Positions 1 to 6,031 are shown, numbered from the stretch's first letter. The stretch: DNA of 7,860 nt from Chitinophagaceae bacterium (GCA_023251285.1 JAHEZB010000073.1:1-7860); one strand, 5' to 3'. The notes: a model not told the origin generated them from the letters alone. Translations and numbers: made by a program.

Positions 1-43
1 ATTGGGAACGAGGGTACTGTTAGAAATTATTAAAGAATAACAA

Positions 44-77
44 GAGCCGTGTGAAGGGAGACTTTCAAGCACGGTTC
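44..77 (+). ncRNA. Group II intron domain V (catalytic hairpin)
   Basis: This is a 34-nt hairpin of exactly the length and form of domain V. The lower helix pairs 44-51 (GAGCCGTG) with 70-77 (CACGGTTC). A two-base bulge (A68, G69) follows, then an upper helix 52-57 with 62-67, capped by the GNRA tetraloop GAGA at 58-61. The AGC at 45-47 is the catalytic triad position that coordinates the two metal ions in this RNA family. All parts needed for catalysis appear intact, so this segment shows no sign of decay. Confidence 0.92.
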
Positions 78-80
78 TGT

Positions 81-119
81 GAGAGGCTCGCGGGTGAAAC
101 TCCCGCTTGCCTACTCGAC
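81..119 (+). ncRNA. Group II intron domain VI with branch-point A113 and 3' splice site
   Basis: Pairs 81-83/114-116 and 84-87/109-112 flank a single unpaired A at 113. A short internal loop (88-89/107-108) and the GC-rich helix 90-94/102-106 follow. A113 lies at position -7 from the end, the usual place of the adenosine whose 2'-OH starts splicing as a lariat. The intron ends at C119 and the 3' exon begins at G120. The fold was derived by hand from complementarity. Confidence 0.85.
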
Positions 120-150
120 GTTTTCCTCCTTAAATCTTGAAGATCTGACT

Positions 151-1215
151 CTAAACTTTTACCATCCATCCATATTTATCTTCTGCTTTTCCTTCTTTGA
201 TGGCGTTCATCCTTCTGCTTATTTCTGTGCCTACTTTCCATTTTTCCGTTTCAAATGTCATTACAAAATCCTTGTAACGCAATTCCTTTATAAATGAGGT
301 AGTAGCCGCCGTGCCGGTTCCGAAAACCTCATGCAGCGTACCTTCTTTATAGGCATCTTCAATTTCATCAATGCTTAAATTCCTTTCCTCTACTTCTAAT
401 CCCATATCTTTCAGCAATTGAATTACACTATCCCTTGTTACACCGGCCAGAATGGTACCGTCCGCTAAAGATGGCGTTACCGCTGTATTTCCCATAATGA
501 AAAATACGTTCATGGTTCCACATTCCTGCACATACTTATGTTCAAAAGCGTCCATCCATAAAACCTGGTCGTAGCCTTTTCTTTTTGCTTCCGCAGTCGC
601 ATACATGGATGCACCGTAATTACCGGCATTTTTAGTATATCCAACTCCACCGGGCACCGCTCTTACATATTTCTCTTCAGCAAAAATCCGCATCGGAGCA
701 CTGTAATATGGGCCGGTGGGACTTAAAATAATCATAAATTTATATTTTTGGCTCGGTTTCACTCCAATTACTTCATCCGTACTGAACATAAAAGGACGGA
801 TATATAAAGAATGATCCGGTTTTGCTGGGATCCACTCTTCATCCAGTTTTACCAATTGCTTCATTCCTTCCATAAAAATTTCTTCAGGAACCTGCGGCAT
901 TTCCATCCTTTCTGCAGAAATATTAAAACGTTTGAAATTATCTTCGGGACGAAAAATAAACGCTTCCCCGTCTTCATTTTTATACGCTTTGATCCCTTCA
1001 AATATCGCCTGGCCATAATGTAAAGCGGCACAGGCCGGGTCAATCATTATTGGCTGATAAGGTTTAATTTCTACCGTTCCCCACTGGCCCTGATCATAAT
1101 TTACTTCCAGCATGTGATCCGTAAAATATTTTCCAAAAGGAATATTGTTGAAGTCTAATTCGCCTAATTTACTCTTTCTGGTTTTTGTGATTTTAAAATC
1201 TTCAGTAGCGACCAT
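151..1215 (-). CDS. ilvE: Branched-chain amino acid aminotransferase
   Basis: This PLP-dependent fold type IV transaminase catalyses the last step of valine, leucine and isoleucine synthesis and the first step of their breakdown, using glutamate/2-oxoglutarate as amino partner in the cytosol. The 354-residue product has the length of the eukaryote-like BCAT subgroup, longer than the roughly 310-residue enterobacterial IlvE. Family landmarks are visible: HYGQAIFEGIKAY near 66-78, RPEDNFKRF at 89-97, YIRPFMF at 138-144, the Schiff-base lysine K195 in GYTKNAGNYGAS, the cofactor-binding glutamate E231 in QECGTMNVFF, and the phosphate-contacting FGTGTAA at 298-304. The ATG at 1213-1215 suits family length and lies just inside a short divergent promoter region shared with the gene at 1267. 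No terminator hairpin is seen between the stop codon and the intron end, so the original downstream sequence may have been split by the intron. Confidence 0.96.
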   Translation of the reverse strand: MVATEDFKITKTRKSKLGELDFNNIPFGKYFTDHMLEVNYDQGQWGTVEIKPYQPIMIDPACAALHYGQAIFEGIKAYKNEDGEAFIFRPEDNFKRFNISAERMEMPQVPEEIFMEGMKQLVKLDEEWIPAKPDHSLYIRPFMFSTDEVIGVKPSQKYKFMIILSPTGPYYSAPMRIFAEEKYVRAVPGGVGYTKNAGNYGASMYATAEAKRKGYDQVLWMDAFEHKYVQECGTMNVFFIMGNTAVTPSLADGTILAGVTRDSVIQLLKDMGLEVEERNLSIDEIEDAYKEGTLHEVFGTGTAATTSFIKELRYKDFVMTFETEKWKVGTEISRRMNAIKEGKAEDKYGWMVKV

Positions 1216-1221
1216 ATCATT

Positions 1222-1229
1222 TAAATTTG
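1222..1229 (+). promoter_or_regulatory. Candidate Bacteroidota -7 promoter element for the gene cluster starting at 1267
   Basis: TAAATTTG matches the Bacteroidota -7 consensus TAnnTTTG at every fixed base. It lies 37 bp upstream of the ATG at 1267, giving a leader of roughly 30 nt. No clear -33 TTTG is found 19-21 bp upstream, so the call rests on one half of the promoter. Confidence 0.4.
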
Positions 1230-1231
1230 CA

Positions 1232-1239
1232 CAAAGAAA
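1232..1239 (-). promoter_or_regulatory. Possible -7 promoter element for ilvE
   Basis: Read on the minus strand this is TTTCTTTG, one mismatch from TAnnTTTG, ending 16 bp before the ilvE ATG. It almost abuts the opposite-strand element at 1222-1229, so the two genes may share a very compact divergent promoter. A TTTG further upstream is spaced too closely to be a convincing -33 element. Confidence 0.2.
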
Positions 1240-1266
1240 CGAAAAAAAGAGGAGCCAAATAATTTT

Positions 1267-1767
1267 ATGAGCTTAAATAACATACAACTTTCTGATGTTA
1301 CCTGCCAAATGCTTTTCGAAAAAAGCCTGGTTGCAAAGGAAGGAGCTATTGAGAATCCGGGAGTATCAAAAGAGTTGATAATCAGCAGTTTGGGTGAAAA
1401 TCAAAAAAATATTTTCTTTTTGGTAAATGAAGTGGATCACCCATATTTGCCTGATATTCAAATGGAGATGCTTTCAAACCTCATCATTGCGTGCAAACTA
1501 TCTATGTCAGATATTGCTTTGGTAAATTATCATTACAATCAGTATCAATACCCTCAATTCAATGAATATTTTAAGCCAAAAATCATTTTGCTCTTTGGGG
1601 TATCTACTGCTGCGATAGATTTACCTTTTACCATTCCCTTTTTTCAAATCCAGAATTTTCAACAACAATCGTTTCTTACAGCGCCGCCGCTTGCCGATTT
1701 TTTAGAAAATAAAAATCTGAAGAAAGACTTATGGATAAGCCTTCAAAAAATATTTTTAAATAAATGA
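1267..1767 (+). CDS. Hypothetical protein with a psi-subunit (HolD)/UDG-like outline
   Basis: No named family could be assigned with certainty to this 166-residue soluble protein. It has no signal peptide or membrane segment. A hydrophobic strand (IFFLVNEVD, 49-57) is followed by a helix-rich part (62-80), a second strand (DIALVNY, 82-88), a third (KIILLFGVS, 105-113) and a C-terminal stretch with APPLADFLENKNLKKDLW (139-156). That order, and the closing 'P-x-L-x-D-x-L-x-N-x-x-x-K-x-x-LW' pattern, resembles the DNA polymerase III psi subunit HolD of E. coli, whose fold is a catalytically dead relative of uracil-DNA glycosylase. I see no UDG active-site motif. This similarity is recalled by eye and is an inference. 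The stop codon overlaps the start of rdgB in ATGA, indicating translational coupling. A GGAG lies 12 nt before the ATG, too far for a strong ribosome site. Confidence 0.8.
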   Translation: MSLNNIQLSDVTCQMLFEKSLVAKEGAIENPGVSKELIISSLGENQKNIFFLVNEVDHPYLPDIQMEMLSNLIIACKLSMSDIALVNYHYNQYQYPQFNEYFKPKIILLFGVSTAAIDLPFTIPFFQIQNFQQQSFLTAPPLADFLENKNLKKDLWISLQKIFLNK

Positions 1768-2345
1768 ATGAATTAATTTTTGCAACCAATAATGAAAATA
1801 AAGTTTCAGAAGTAAAAGTGATTTTGGAAGGAAAATTCAAAGTTCTTTCGCTGAAAGAAGCTGGAATCGAAATAGATATTCCCGAACCTTTTGATACCCT
1901 TGAAGAAAATGCAAAAGAGAAAGCAAGAGTCATTTATCAACTTACCAATCAAAATTGTTTTTCAGAAGATACCGGGCTTGAAACGGAATCTTTGAATGGT
2001 GAACCGGGTGTAAAAAGCGCCCGATACGCCGGTGAAAGCAGGTCTTTTGAGAAAAATATCGATAAATTATTAATCAAATTAGAAAATAAAAATAACCGCA
2101 AAGCTCAATTCCGGACAGTCATTTGTTTGATTATGAACGGAAAAGAAAAATTTTTTGAAGGTATATGCAAAGGCACTATTATTGCAGAAAGAAGGGGTGA
2201 TTCAGGCTTTGGCTATGATCCGGTTTTTATTCCGGAAGGTTCGGCAAAAACTTTTGCTGAGATGAGGATGGAAGAAAAAAATACATTCAGTCATAGAAAA
2301 AAAGCCATGGAAAAGTTAATCGCTTTTTTAAAAAAGCAGCCCTGA
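1764..2345 (+). CDS. rdgB: XTP/dITP diphosphatase (RdgB/HAM1 family)
   Basis: This nucleotide-pool sanitising enzyme hydrolyses non-canonical purine triphosphates (dITP, ITP, XTP) to monophosphate and pyrophosphate, keeping deaminated purines out of DNA and RNA. The 193-residue length is typical. Signature parts in order: substrate-binding FATNNENK (6-13), TLEENAKEKA (45-54), the metal/catalytic segment SEDTGLE with D69 in the general-base position, GEPGVKSARYAGE (79-91), the specificity loop GDSGFGYDPVF (145-155), and SHR at 176-178 that grips the base. Start choice is fixed by the ATGA overlap with the preceding gene; no other in-frame ATG keeps the TNNxNK motif. Coupling to a possible replication-associated protein would fit a genome-maintenance pairing, but this is inference. 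Confidence 0.96.
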   Translation: MNELIFATNNENKVSEVKVILEGKFKVLSLKEAGIEIDIPEPFDTLEENAKEKARVIYQLTNQNCFSEDTGLETESLNGEPGVKSARYAGESRSFEKNIDKLLIKLENKNNRKAQFRTVICLIMNGKEKFFEGICKGTIIAERRGDSGFGYDPVFIPEGSAKTFAEMRMEEKNTFSHRKKAMEKLIAFLKKQP

Positions 2346-2386
2346 TTTTTTAACCAATATTATTTTAGAAAAACTCCTCAAAAAAT

Positions 2387-2956
2387 TTGACTGCTCCAGG
2401 CAACCATATTCCTTCTGAAAACGACTTAATAAAAGGATGTATAGAAGGTGATGCACAAATGCAAAGGTTGCTTTATCAAAGATTTTCTGCAATGATGTAT
2501 ACCGTTTGTCTCCGTTATGCAGAAAATACCGAAGATGCAAACGATGTGTTGCAGGAAGGATTTATTAAAGTTTATAAAAGTTTAAGCAAGTTTCGCGGTG
2601 AAGGTTCTTTTGAAGGTTGGGTACGACGTATTTTTATCAATACTTCAATTGAACATTACAGAAAAAAAGTAAAATTGTATAATGTAACAGAAGTTCAGGA
2701 AAATACAATTGAGGACGATAGCCTGGACGCGCTGGACTCACTGGCAACAAAGGATGTTTTAAACATTATTAACGAATTATCGCCTGGCTACAAGCAGGTT
2801 TTTAATATGCATGTTATAGAAGGATATTCGCATAAGGAAATAGCAGAGTTGCTGCGAATTACAGAAGGAACCAGCAAATCTCAATTAGCAAGGGCAAAAA
2901 GCGTATTGAAAAAAATAATTGAAACCAGGGCGCAAAATTCAAAAAGGAGCAGGTAA
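2387..2956 (+). CDS. RNA polymerase sigma factor, ECF subfamily (TTG start)
   Basis: This 189-residue group 4 (ECF) sigma-70 factor directs RNA polymerase to a specific promoter set, usually in response to an envelope signal. Region 2 spans about 25-95, with the core-binding/-10 recognition segment DANDVLQEGFIKVYKSL (50-66) and FEGWVRRIFINTSIEHYRKK (75-94). Region 4 spans about 122-176, with the helix-turn-helix SHKEIAELLRITEGTSKSQLARAK (148-171). No ATG exists between the upstream in-frame stop at 2366 and the first core helix; the first in-frame ATG (residue 25) would cut into region 2. The TTG at 2387 gives the usual short N-terminal lead of about 12 residues before ENDLIKGC and is therefore preferred. 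The gene starts 41 bp after rdgB and ends 7 bp before its likely anti-sigma partner. Confidence 0.93.
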   Translation: MTAPGNHIPSENDLIKGCIEGDAQMQRLLYQRFSAMMYTVCLRYAENTEDANDVLQEGFIKVYKSLSKFRGEGSFEGWVRRIFINTSIEHYRKKVKLYNVTEVQENTIEDDSLDALDSLATKDVLNIINELSPGYKQVFNMHVIEGYSHKEIAELLRITEGTSKSQLARAKSVLKKIIETRAQNSKRSR

Positions 2957-2963
2957 TCTTATC

Positions 2964-3545
2964 ATGCAAAATTTTAAAAATAAACTTTATCATTATGAAA
3001 CTCCACCACCAGAGGATGTATGGAAACATATTGCAGAAGAACTGCAGCATGAAGAAGTAATAAACCTATATGCACGTCGAAAATCTAAATTCCTTTTCTA
3101 TGGCGCGACGGCTGCCGCCTCTGTGGTAATTATCTTTGTAGGCTCGTTGTTTTTCAACAAGAATAAAGAAGCGGATACCACTGCAAGTACCCAAACAAAA
3201 CACGAGTTATTGGCTGAAAAAGTAGAGGATTCTATGAATTTGAACCAGAAAATATTAGAATCGATTATTCATAATCCACAGGAAAAAAAAGATATTATCT
3301 CTAAAGACCTTTCTAAAACTAAAAAATACCTAACAGTAGCAAATCCGGAAGGTCAACCAGTGAAAATTTCTCCAAAAGTAGCTACGTTGATCATTTCTGC
3401 CGATCATGAATTTCCTCCGAAACCTGTTTGGAATAAAAAGATCGATAAATGGCAAAAAATTATGTTGGCCAGCACCATTTCACCAACCTCAGTCAATTTA
3501 ATTGACCTGATACAATTAGCCGCCAATAGTGAAAATGTAGAATAA
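2964..3545 (+). CDS. Single-pass membrane protein, probable anti-sigma factor for the preceding ECF sigma
   Basis: The ATG at 2964 gives 193 residues. An earlier in-frame ATG at 2919 lies inside the sigma gene and would only add a basic, unconserved-looking lead, so the later start is chosen; an AAGGAG lies about 14 nt upstream. The layout is that of a type II anti-sigma: a cytoplasmic N-terminus of about 40 residues with YETPPPEDVWKHIAEEL (11-27), a pattern I recognise at the head of Bacteroidota proteins encoded after ECF sigma genes, then a basic RRKSK stop, one membrane helix at about 43-64, and a periplasmic part of about 130 residues rich in Lys, Ser and Thr. The C-terminal part matches nothing I know. 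Lack of a zinc-binding HxxxCxxC motif means it is not a classical ZAS protein. Its role is inferred from position and topology. Confidence 0.78.
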   Translation: MQNFKNKLYHYETPPPEDVWKHIAEELQHEEVINLYARRKSKFLFYGATAAASVVIIFVGSLFFNKNKEADTTASTQTKHELLAEKVEDSMNLNQKILESIIHNPQEKKDIISKDLSKTKKYLTVANPEGQPVKISPKVATLIISADHEFPPKPVWNKKIDKWQKIMLASTISPTSVNLIDLIQLAANSENVE

Positions 3546-3556
3546 AGTTTTGGCAA

Positions 3557-3982
3557 ATGGCACGGTTAAAGATCGAACTTCCTGAAAAATTAGTTGCTAC
3601 TGTTACAATCCCCGTCCGTATTACCGATATCAACTACGGCAATCATCTCGGACACAATTCCCTTGTAGAAATCATTCATGAAGCACGCGTTCAATTTTTA
3701 AATCAACATGGATTTACAGAACTGAATGTTGCCGGTACCGCACTGATCCTGACAGAGCTTTTAGTGGAATTTATAAATGAATCTTTTTACAATGATCTTT
3801 TAGAAATCAACATATTTTCAGGGGAAATAACCGGAGTTTCTTTTGAACTTTTTTACGAAATTGCTGTAAACAGGAATGAAAGGAAGATGATTATTGCGCT
3901 TGCAAAAACGGCAATGGTTTGTTACAATTATGAAATAAAAAAAGTGAGACCAGTGCCGCCGGAATTGAAATCGATTTTGTGA
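3557..3982 (+). CDS. Hotdog-fold acyl-CoA thioesterase (YbgC/FadM/4HBT-like)
   Basis: This 141-residue single-domain hotdog protein would hydrolyse the thioester of an acyl-CoA; the substrate cannot be read from sequence. The N-terminal strand VTIPVRITDINYGNHLGHNSL (16-36) corresponds to the 4HBT signature, with D24 in the usual catalytic aspartate place and a His/Asn-rich turn (N29, H30, H33, N34). The long central helix follows in VEIIHEARVQFLNQHG (37-52), then alternating beta strands (64-74, 81-90, 94-105, 110-124). The length fits stand-alone family members. It starts 11 bp after the anti-sigma-like gene, so it is probably in the same transcript; whether it has any link to the sigma response is unknown. 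The motif spacing differs from the textbook DxDxxGHVNN, having one aspartate only. Confidence 0.88.
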   Translation: MARLKIELPEKLVATVTIPVRITDINYGNHLGHNSLVEIIHEARVQFLNQHGFTELNVAGTALILTELLVEFINESFYNDLLEINIFSGEITGVSFELFYEIAVNRNERKMIIALAKTAMVCYNYEIKKVRPVPPELKSIL

Positions 3983-4065
3983 AATTTAATTTCTCTTAAA
4001 TAATCTTCATAAAATTTTTTCTTTATTTTTTCCAAAATATTGGTACTTTTAAAAAACCCTTTTTT

Positions 4066-4539
4066 ATGTTATGGAGAAGATTTAATGGAGAAGCAATTGA
4101 ATGGCCTATCAAAAATGCTGTAGAAAAAACCATCAAAAAAGAAACCGAAACAGGCAATAAATTAAAAGTATGCATCGGTACTGACAGCCAGGTAAGAAGC
4201 CACGATACAGAATTTGCAACAGTCATTGTTTTTCTGCGTGAAGGACGAGGTGGTTTCATGTTTATTCATAATGAAAAAACGACTCAAAAGTACAGTATCA
4301 AAGAACGGATGCTGGTGGAGGTCGCTAAAAGCATTGAAATTGCTTATGAGCTGTGCGATTTATTTACAAAATATGACGTAGATATGGAAGTGCATGCTGA
4401 TATTAATACCAATCCGGGATTTAAAAGCAATGAAGCATTACGGGAAGCGATGGGTTATATCCTCGGAATGGGTTTTGCCTTCAAAGCGAAGCCGGAAGCA
4501 TTTGCCAGCAGTTGCTGTGCGGATAAAATGGTGAATTAA
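4066..4539 (+). CDS. YkuK/DUF458 family RNase H-like protein
   Basis: This 157-residue soluble protein belongs to the family of B. subtilis YkuK, a predicted RNase H-fold protein of unknown biological role. The family pattern is clear: KVCIGTDSQV (34-43) with first acidic residue D40 on strand one, followed by an Asp/Thr strand (48-57), an extended YSIKERMLVEVAKSIEIA helix containing E80, MEVHADINTNPG (107-118) with D112, and a closing GFAFKAKPEAFASSCCADK (136-154) with D153. Acidic residues at these four positions would suit a DEDD-type metal site, so the protein could be an active nuclease; that is inference. It is preceded by an 83-bp gap holding only short AT-rich palindromes such as AAAAAACCCTTTTTT just before the ATG. 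Its stop codon lies at the very start of a 57-bp tandem repeat. Confidence 0.87.
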   Translation: MLWRRFNGEAIEWPIKNAVEKTIKKETETGNKLKVCIGTDSQVRSHDTEFATVIVFLREGRGGFMFIHNEKTTQKYSIKERMLVEVAKSIEIAYELCDLFTKYDVDMEVHADINTNPGFKSNEALREAMGYILGMGFAFKAKPEAFASSCCADKMVN

Positions 4540-4649
4540 GAAGAGATTAGAATTGTTTAGGTTGTTTAGAAAGTTTAGAAAAAGCCATCCTTTTAAGAAG
4601 AGATTAGAATTGTTTAGGTTGTTTAGAAAGTTTAGAAAAAGCCATCCTT
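4536..4649. repeat. Perfect 57-bp tandem duplication (two copies: 4536-4592 and 4593-4649)
   Basis: The 57 bases at 4536-4592 are repeated without a single mismatch at 4593-4649, with no spacer, and identity stops at both outer edges. Copy one begins with the last base of the final sense codon plus the TAA stop of the ykuK-like gene, so the duplication does not alter the protein. Each copy contains three 9-bp subunits ending in GTTTAG (4552-4560, 4561-4569, 4570-4578 and the same +57), an A-rich run and GCCATCC. This occupies most of the gap to the convergent queA. Full identity suggests a recent slippage or unequal-crossover event. Confidence 0.95.
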
Positions 4650-4703
4650 CACAGAATAAGAATTTTCATTATTTCTCCTTTTACTGCATTTTGCTACTAT
4701 GGC

Positions 4704-5942
4704 TTATTTTAATTTTTTATAAATCAAACAACCATCTCCATAACTCAGAAACCTGTATTGATGAGTCAAAGCAAATTCATAAATTTTCTTCCATTCTTTC
4801 CCGATCATCGCTGCAACTAATAGTAATAAAGTGGATTTTGGCTGATGAAAATTGGTAACCATTCCATTGATAATTTTAAAAGAATAACCCGGCGCAATTA
4901 TAATTTGTGTTTGAATAAAAAGCCTTTCTAATTTTTTCTCAATCAAATAATTAAATAAAGAATTTAAGCAATCGGTAGCAGAAATCTTTCTGGCAAAAGT
5001 TTCTTTATCATACACTTCCCATTGTTCTATTCTCAATTTTTCAAATTCAATTTTAGGATTCACGAAAGTTTTTAGCCCCATCCAGTAAAGGCTTTCAACA
5101 GTTCTTACAGAAGTAGTTCCTACACAAAATATTTGATGAGAAATATTTTCAATGAGCTGTTCAATAAAATTGGTGGAAACATCGATCCATTCAGCATGCA
5201 TTTCGTGTCCTTCCATGCTTGCAGCTTTTACAGGTTTAAAAGTACCCGCGCCTACATGAAGCGTCACAAATGCAGTGGCGATATTTTTTTTCTTTAAAGA
5301 CGAAAATATTTCTTCGGTAAAATGCAAACCAGCTGTCGGAGCCGCTACCGAGCCCTCATGAGCGGAATAAATGGTTTGATAAGTTTCCGAATCGCTTTCT
5401 TCCGCTTTTCTTTTGATGTATGGGGGCAATGGTGTTTCGCCTGCATGTTCTATGATTTCTGCAAAAGAAAAATTTCCCGGATTCCACGATAATTCTACTA
5501 CATAAGCATCGCTTAATTTTTCAACCAACGCAGCTTTTAAAATGATGCTTTCATCATTTATAGTAACTTCTTTTTCAAGGAATTTTTCTTTCCATTTTCC
5601 GGCGCCGCCAATCATGCATTTCCATCTTACTGAATTTTTTTTGGCCAAAACGATTGTATAATCATTTATTTTTTCATGAGGCTCCAGGCAAAATATTTCT
5701 ATGATTGCACCCGTTATTTTTTTAAATAAAATTCTTGCTTTGATTACTTTGGTGTCATTAAAAACAAGAAGGGCATTTTCCGGTAAATGGTTGGCAATAT
5801 TTCTATAAATGTCTTCTGAAATGATATCATTTTTATAAACCAGTAATTTCGATTCATCTCTTTTTTTCAGCGGATAAACAGCAATTTTTTCTTCGGGTAA
5901 AGGATAATCAAAATCGCTGATGGACAAATTTTTTGGATGCAT
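4704..5942 (-). CDS. queA: tRNA preQ1(34) S-adenosylmethionine ribosyltransferase-isomerase, long form
   Basis: QueA moves the ribosyl part of SAM onto preQ1 at the wobble base G34 of Asp, Asn, His and Tyr tRNAs, making epoxyqueuosine. The chosen ATG (5940-5942) yields 412 residues starting MHPKNLSISDFDYPLPEEKIA, matching the family N-terminus; a further 23 in-frame codons upstream lack family character. Key blocks are all present: YPLKKRDESKLLV (23-35), LVFNDTKVIKARI (59-71), ETPLPPYIKR (169-178), GSVAAPTAGLHFTEE (197-211), TLHVGAGTFKPV (227-238), GTTSVRTVESLYW (275-287), PGYSFKIINGMVTNFHQPKSTLL (351-373) and YRFLSYGDGCLI (396-407). The standard enzyme is about 340-356 residues; the excess comes mainly from an insert at about 288-341 between the TTSVRT block and the PGY block. 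It lies 89 bp downstream of the kinase gene and may share its transcript. Confidence 0.94.
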   Translation of the reverse strand: MHPKNLSISDFDYPLPEEKIAVYPLKKRDESKLLVYKNDIISEDIYRNIANHLPENALLVFNDTKVIKARILFKKITGAIIEIFCLEPHEKINDYTIVLAKKNSVRWKCMIGGAGKWKEKFLEKEVTINDESIILKAALVEKLSDAYVVELSWNPGNFSFAEIIEHAGETPLPPYIKRKAEESDSETYQTIYSAHEGSVAAPTAGLHFTEEIFSSLKKKNIATAFVTLHVGAGTFKPVKAASMEGHEMHAEWIDVSTNFIEQLIENISHQIFCVGTTSVRTVESLYWMGLKTFVNPKIEFEKLRIEQWEVYDKETFARKISATDCLNSLFNYLIEKKLERLFIQTQIIIAPGYSFKIINGMVTNFHQPKSTLLLLVAAMIGKEWKKIYEFALTHQYRFLSYGDGCLIYKKLK

Positions 5943-6031
5943 GCTGCAAAGGAAAGAATTTATAGAGTTATTTACGGTTTTTGAAAAATCAGCAAGCCAG
6001 CAAACCAACAAATAACATCAATTGTTATTCA

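Larger units (their letters stand above)
1..119 (+). mobile_element. Group II intron, 3' end (5' part lies outside the window)
   Basis: The first 119 bases are the 3' terminus of a bacterial group II intron, a self-splicing retroelement normally carrying a reverse transcriptase/maturase gene in domain IV. Visible are a 34-nt domain V, a domain VI hairpin with a bulged adenosine seven bases from the end, and the terminal dinucleotide AC in the common ending CTACTCGAC. Positions 1-43 would be the tail of domain IV; they contain a 5-bp inverted repeat (TGTTA at 18-22, TAACA at 38-42) and stops in all three frames, so at most the last few codons of a maturase could be here. The intron points toward the 3' end of ilvE and stops 31 bp beyond its stop codon. 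Whether the element is full length or a fragment cannot be judged because its upstream part is missing. The subclass is not assigned. Confidence 0.9.

Noticed and set aside
1..43. C-terminus of the intron maturase
   Set aside because: All three frames have stops within this stretch (at about 31, 38 and 21) and the few codons left show no recognisable maturase ending.
79..297. A 72-residue frame crossing the intron end
   Set aside because: It spans domain VI, the 3' splice junction and antisense ilvE, so it is not a protein gene.
3981..4065. Short palindromes GAAATTTAATTTC and AAAAAACCCTTTTTT as terminator or operator before the ykuK-like gene
   Set aside because: They are A/T-only short stems expected in AT-rich DNA; there is no GC stem followed by a U tract, and no known operator pattern.
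4536..4649. CRISPR array
   Set aside because: There are only two copies, directly abutting with no spacer, and the unit is 57 bp with internal 9-bp periodicity; no cas gene is nearby.
4639..4705. Inverted repeat AAGCCAT (4639-4645) / ATGGCTT (4699-4705) followed by T-rich DNA, as a bidirectional terminator for ykuK and queA
   Set aside because: The stem is only 7 bp and the loop is 53 nt, too weak and open for an intrinsic terminator; one arm is part of the queA stop region and is likely chance.
4553..4858. A 101-residue reading frame with repeated LFRLFRKFRKSHP
   Set aside because: It is created by the 57-bp duplication being a multiple of three, and its second half is antisense to the 3' end of queA; no family resemblance.
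5943..6031. A preQ1 riboswitch upstream of queA
   Set aside because: I looked for a compact pseudoknot with a C-rich loop and A-rich tail before the start codon and saw none.
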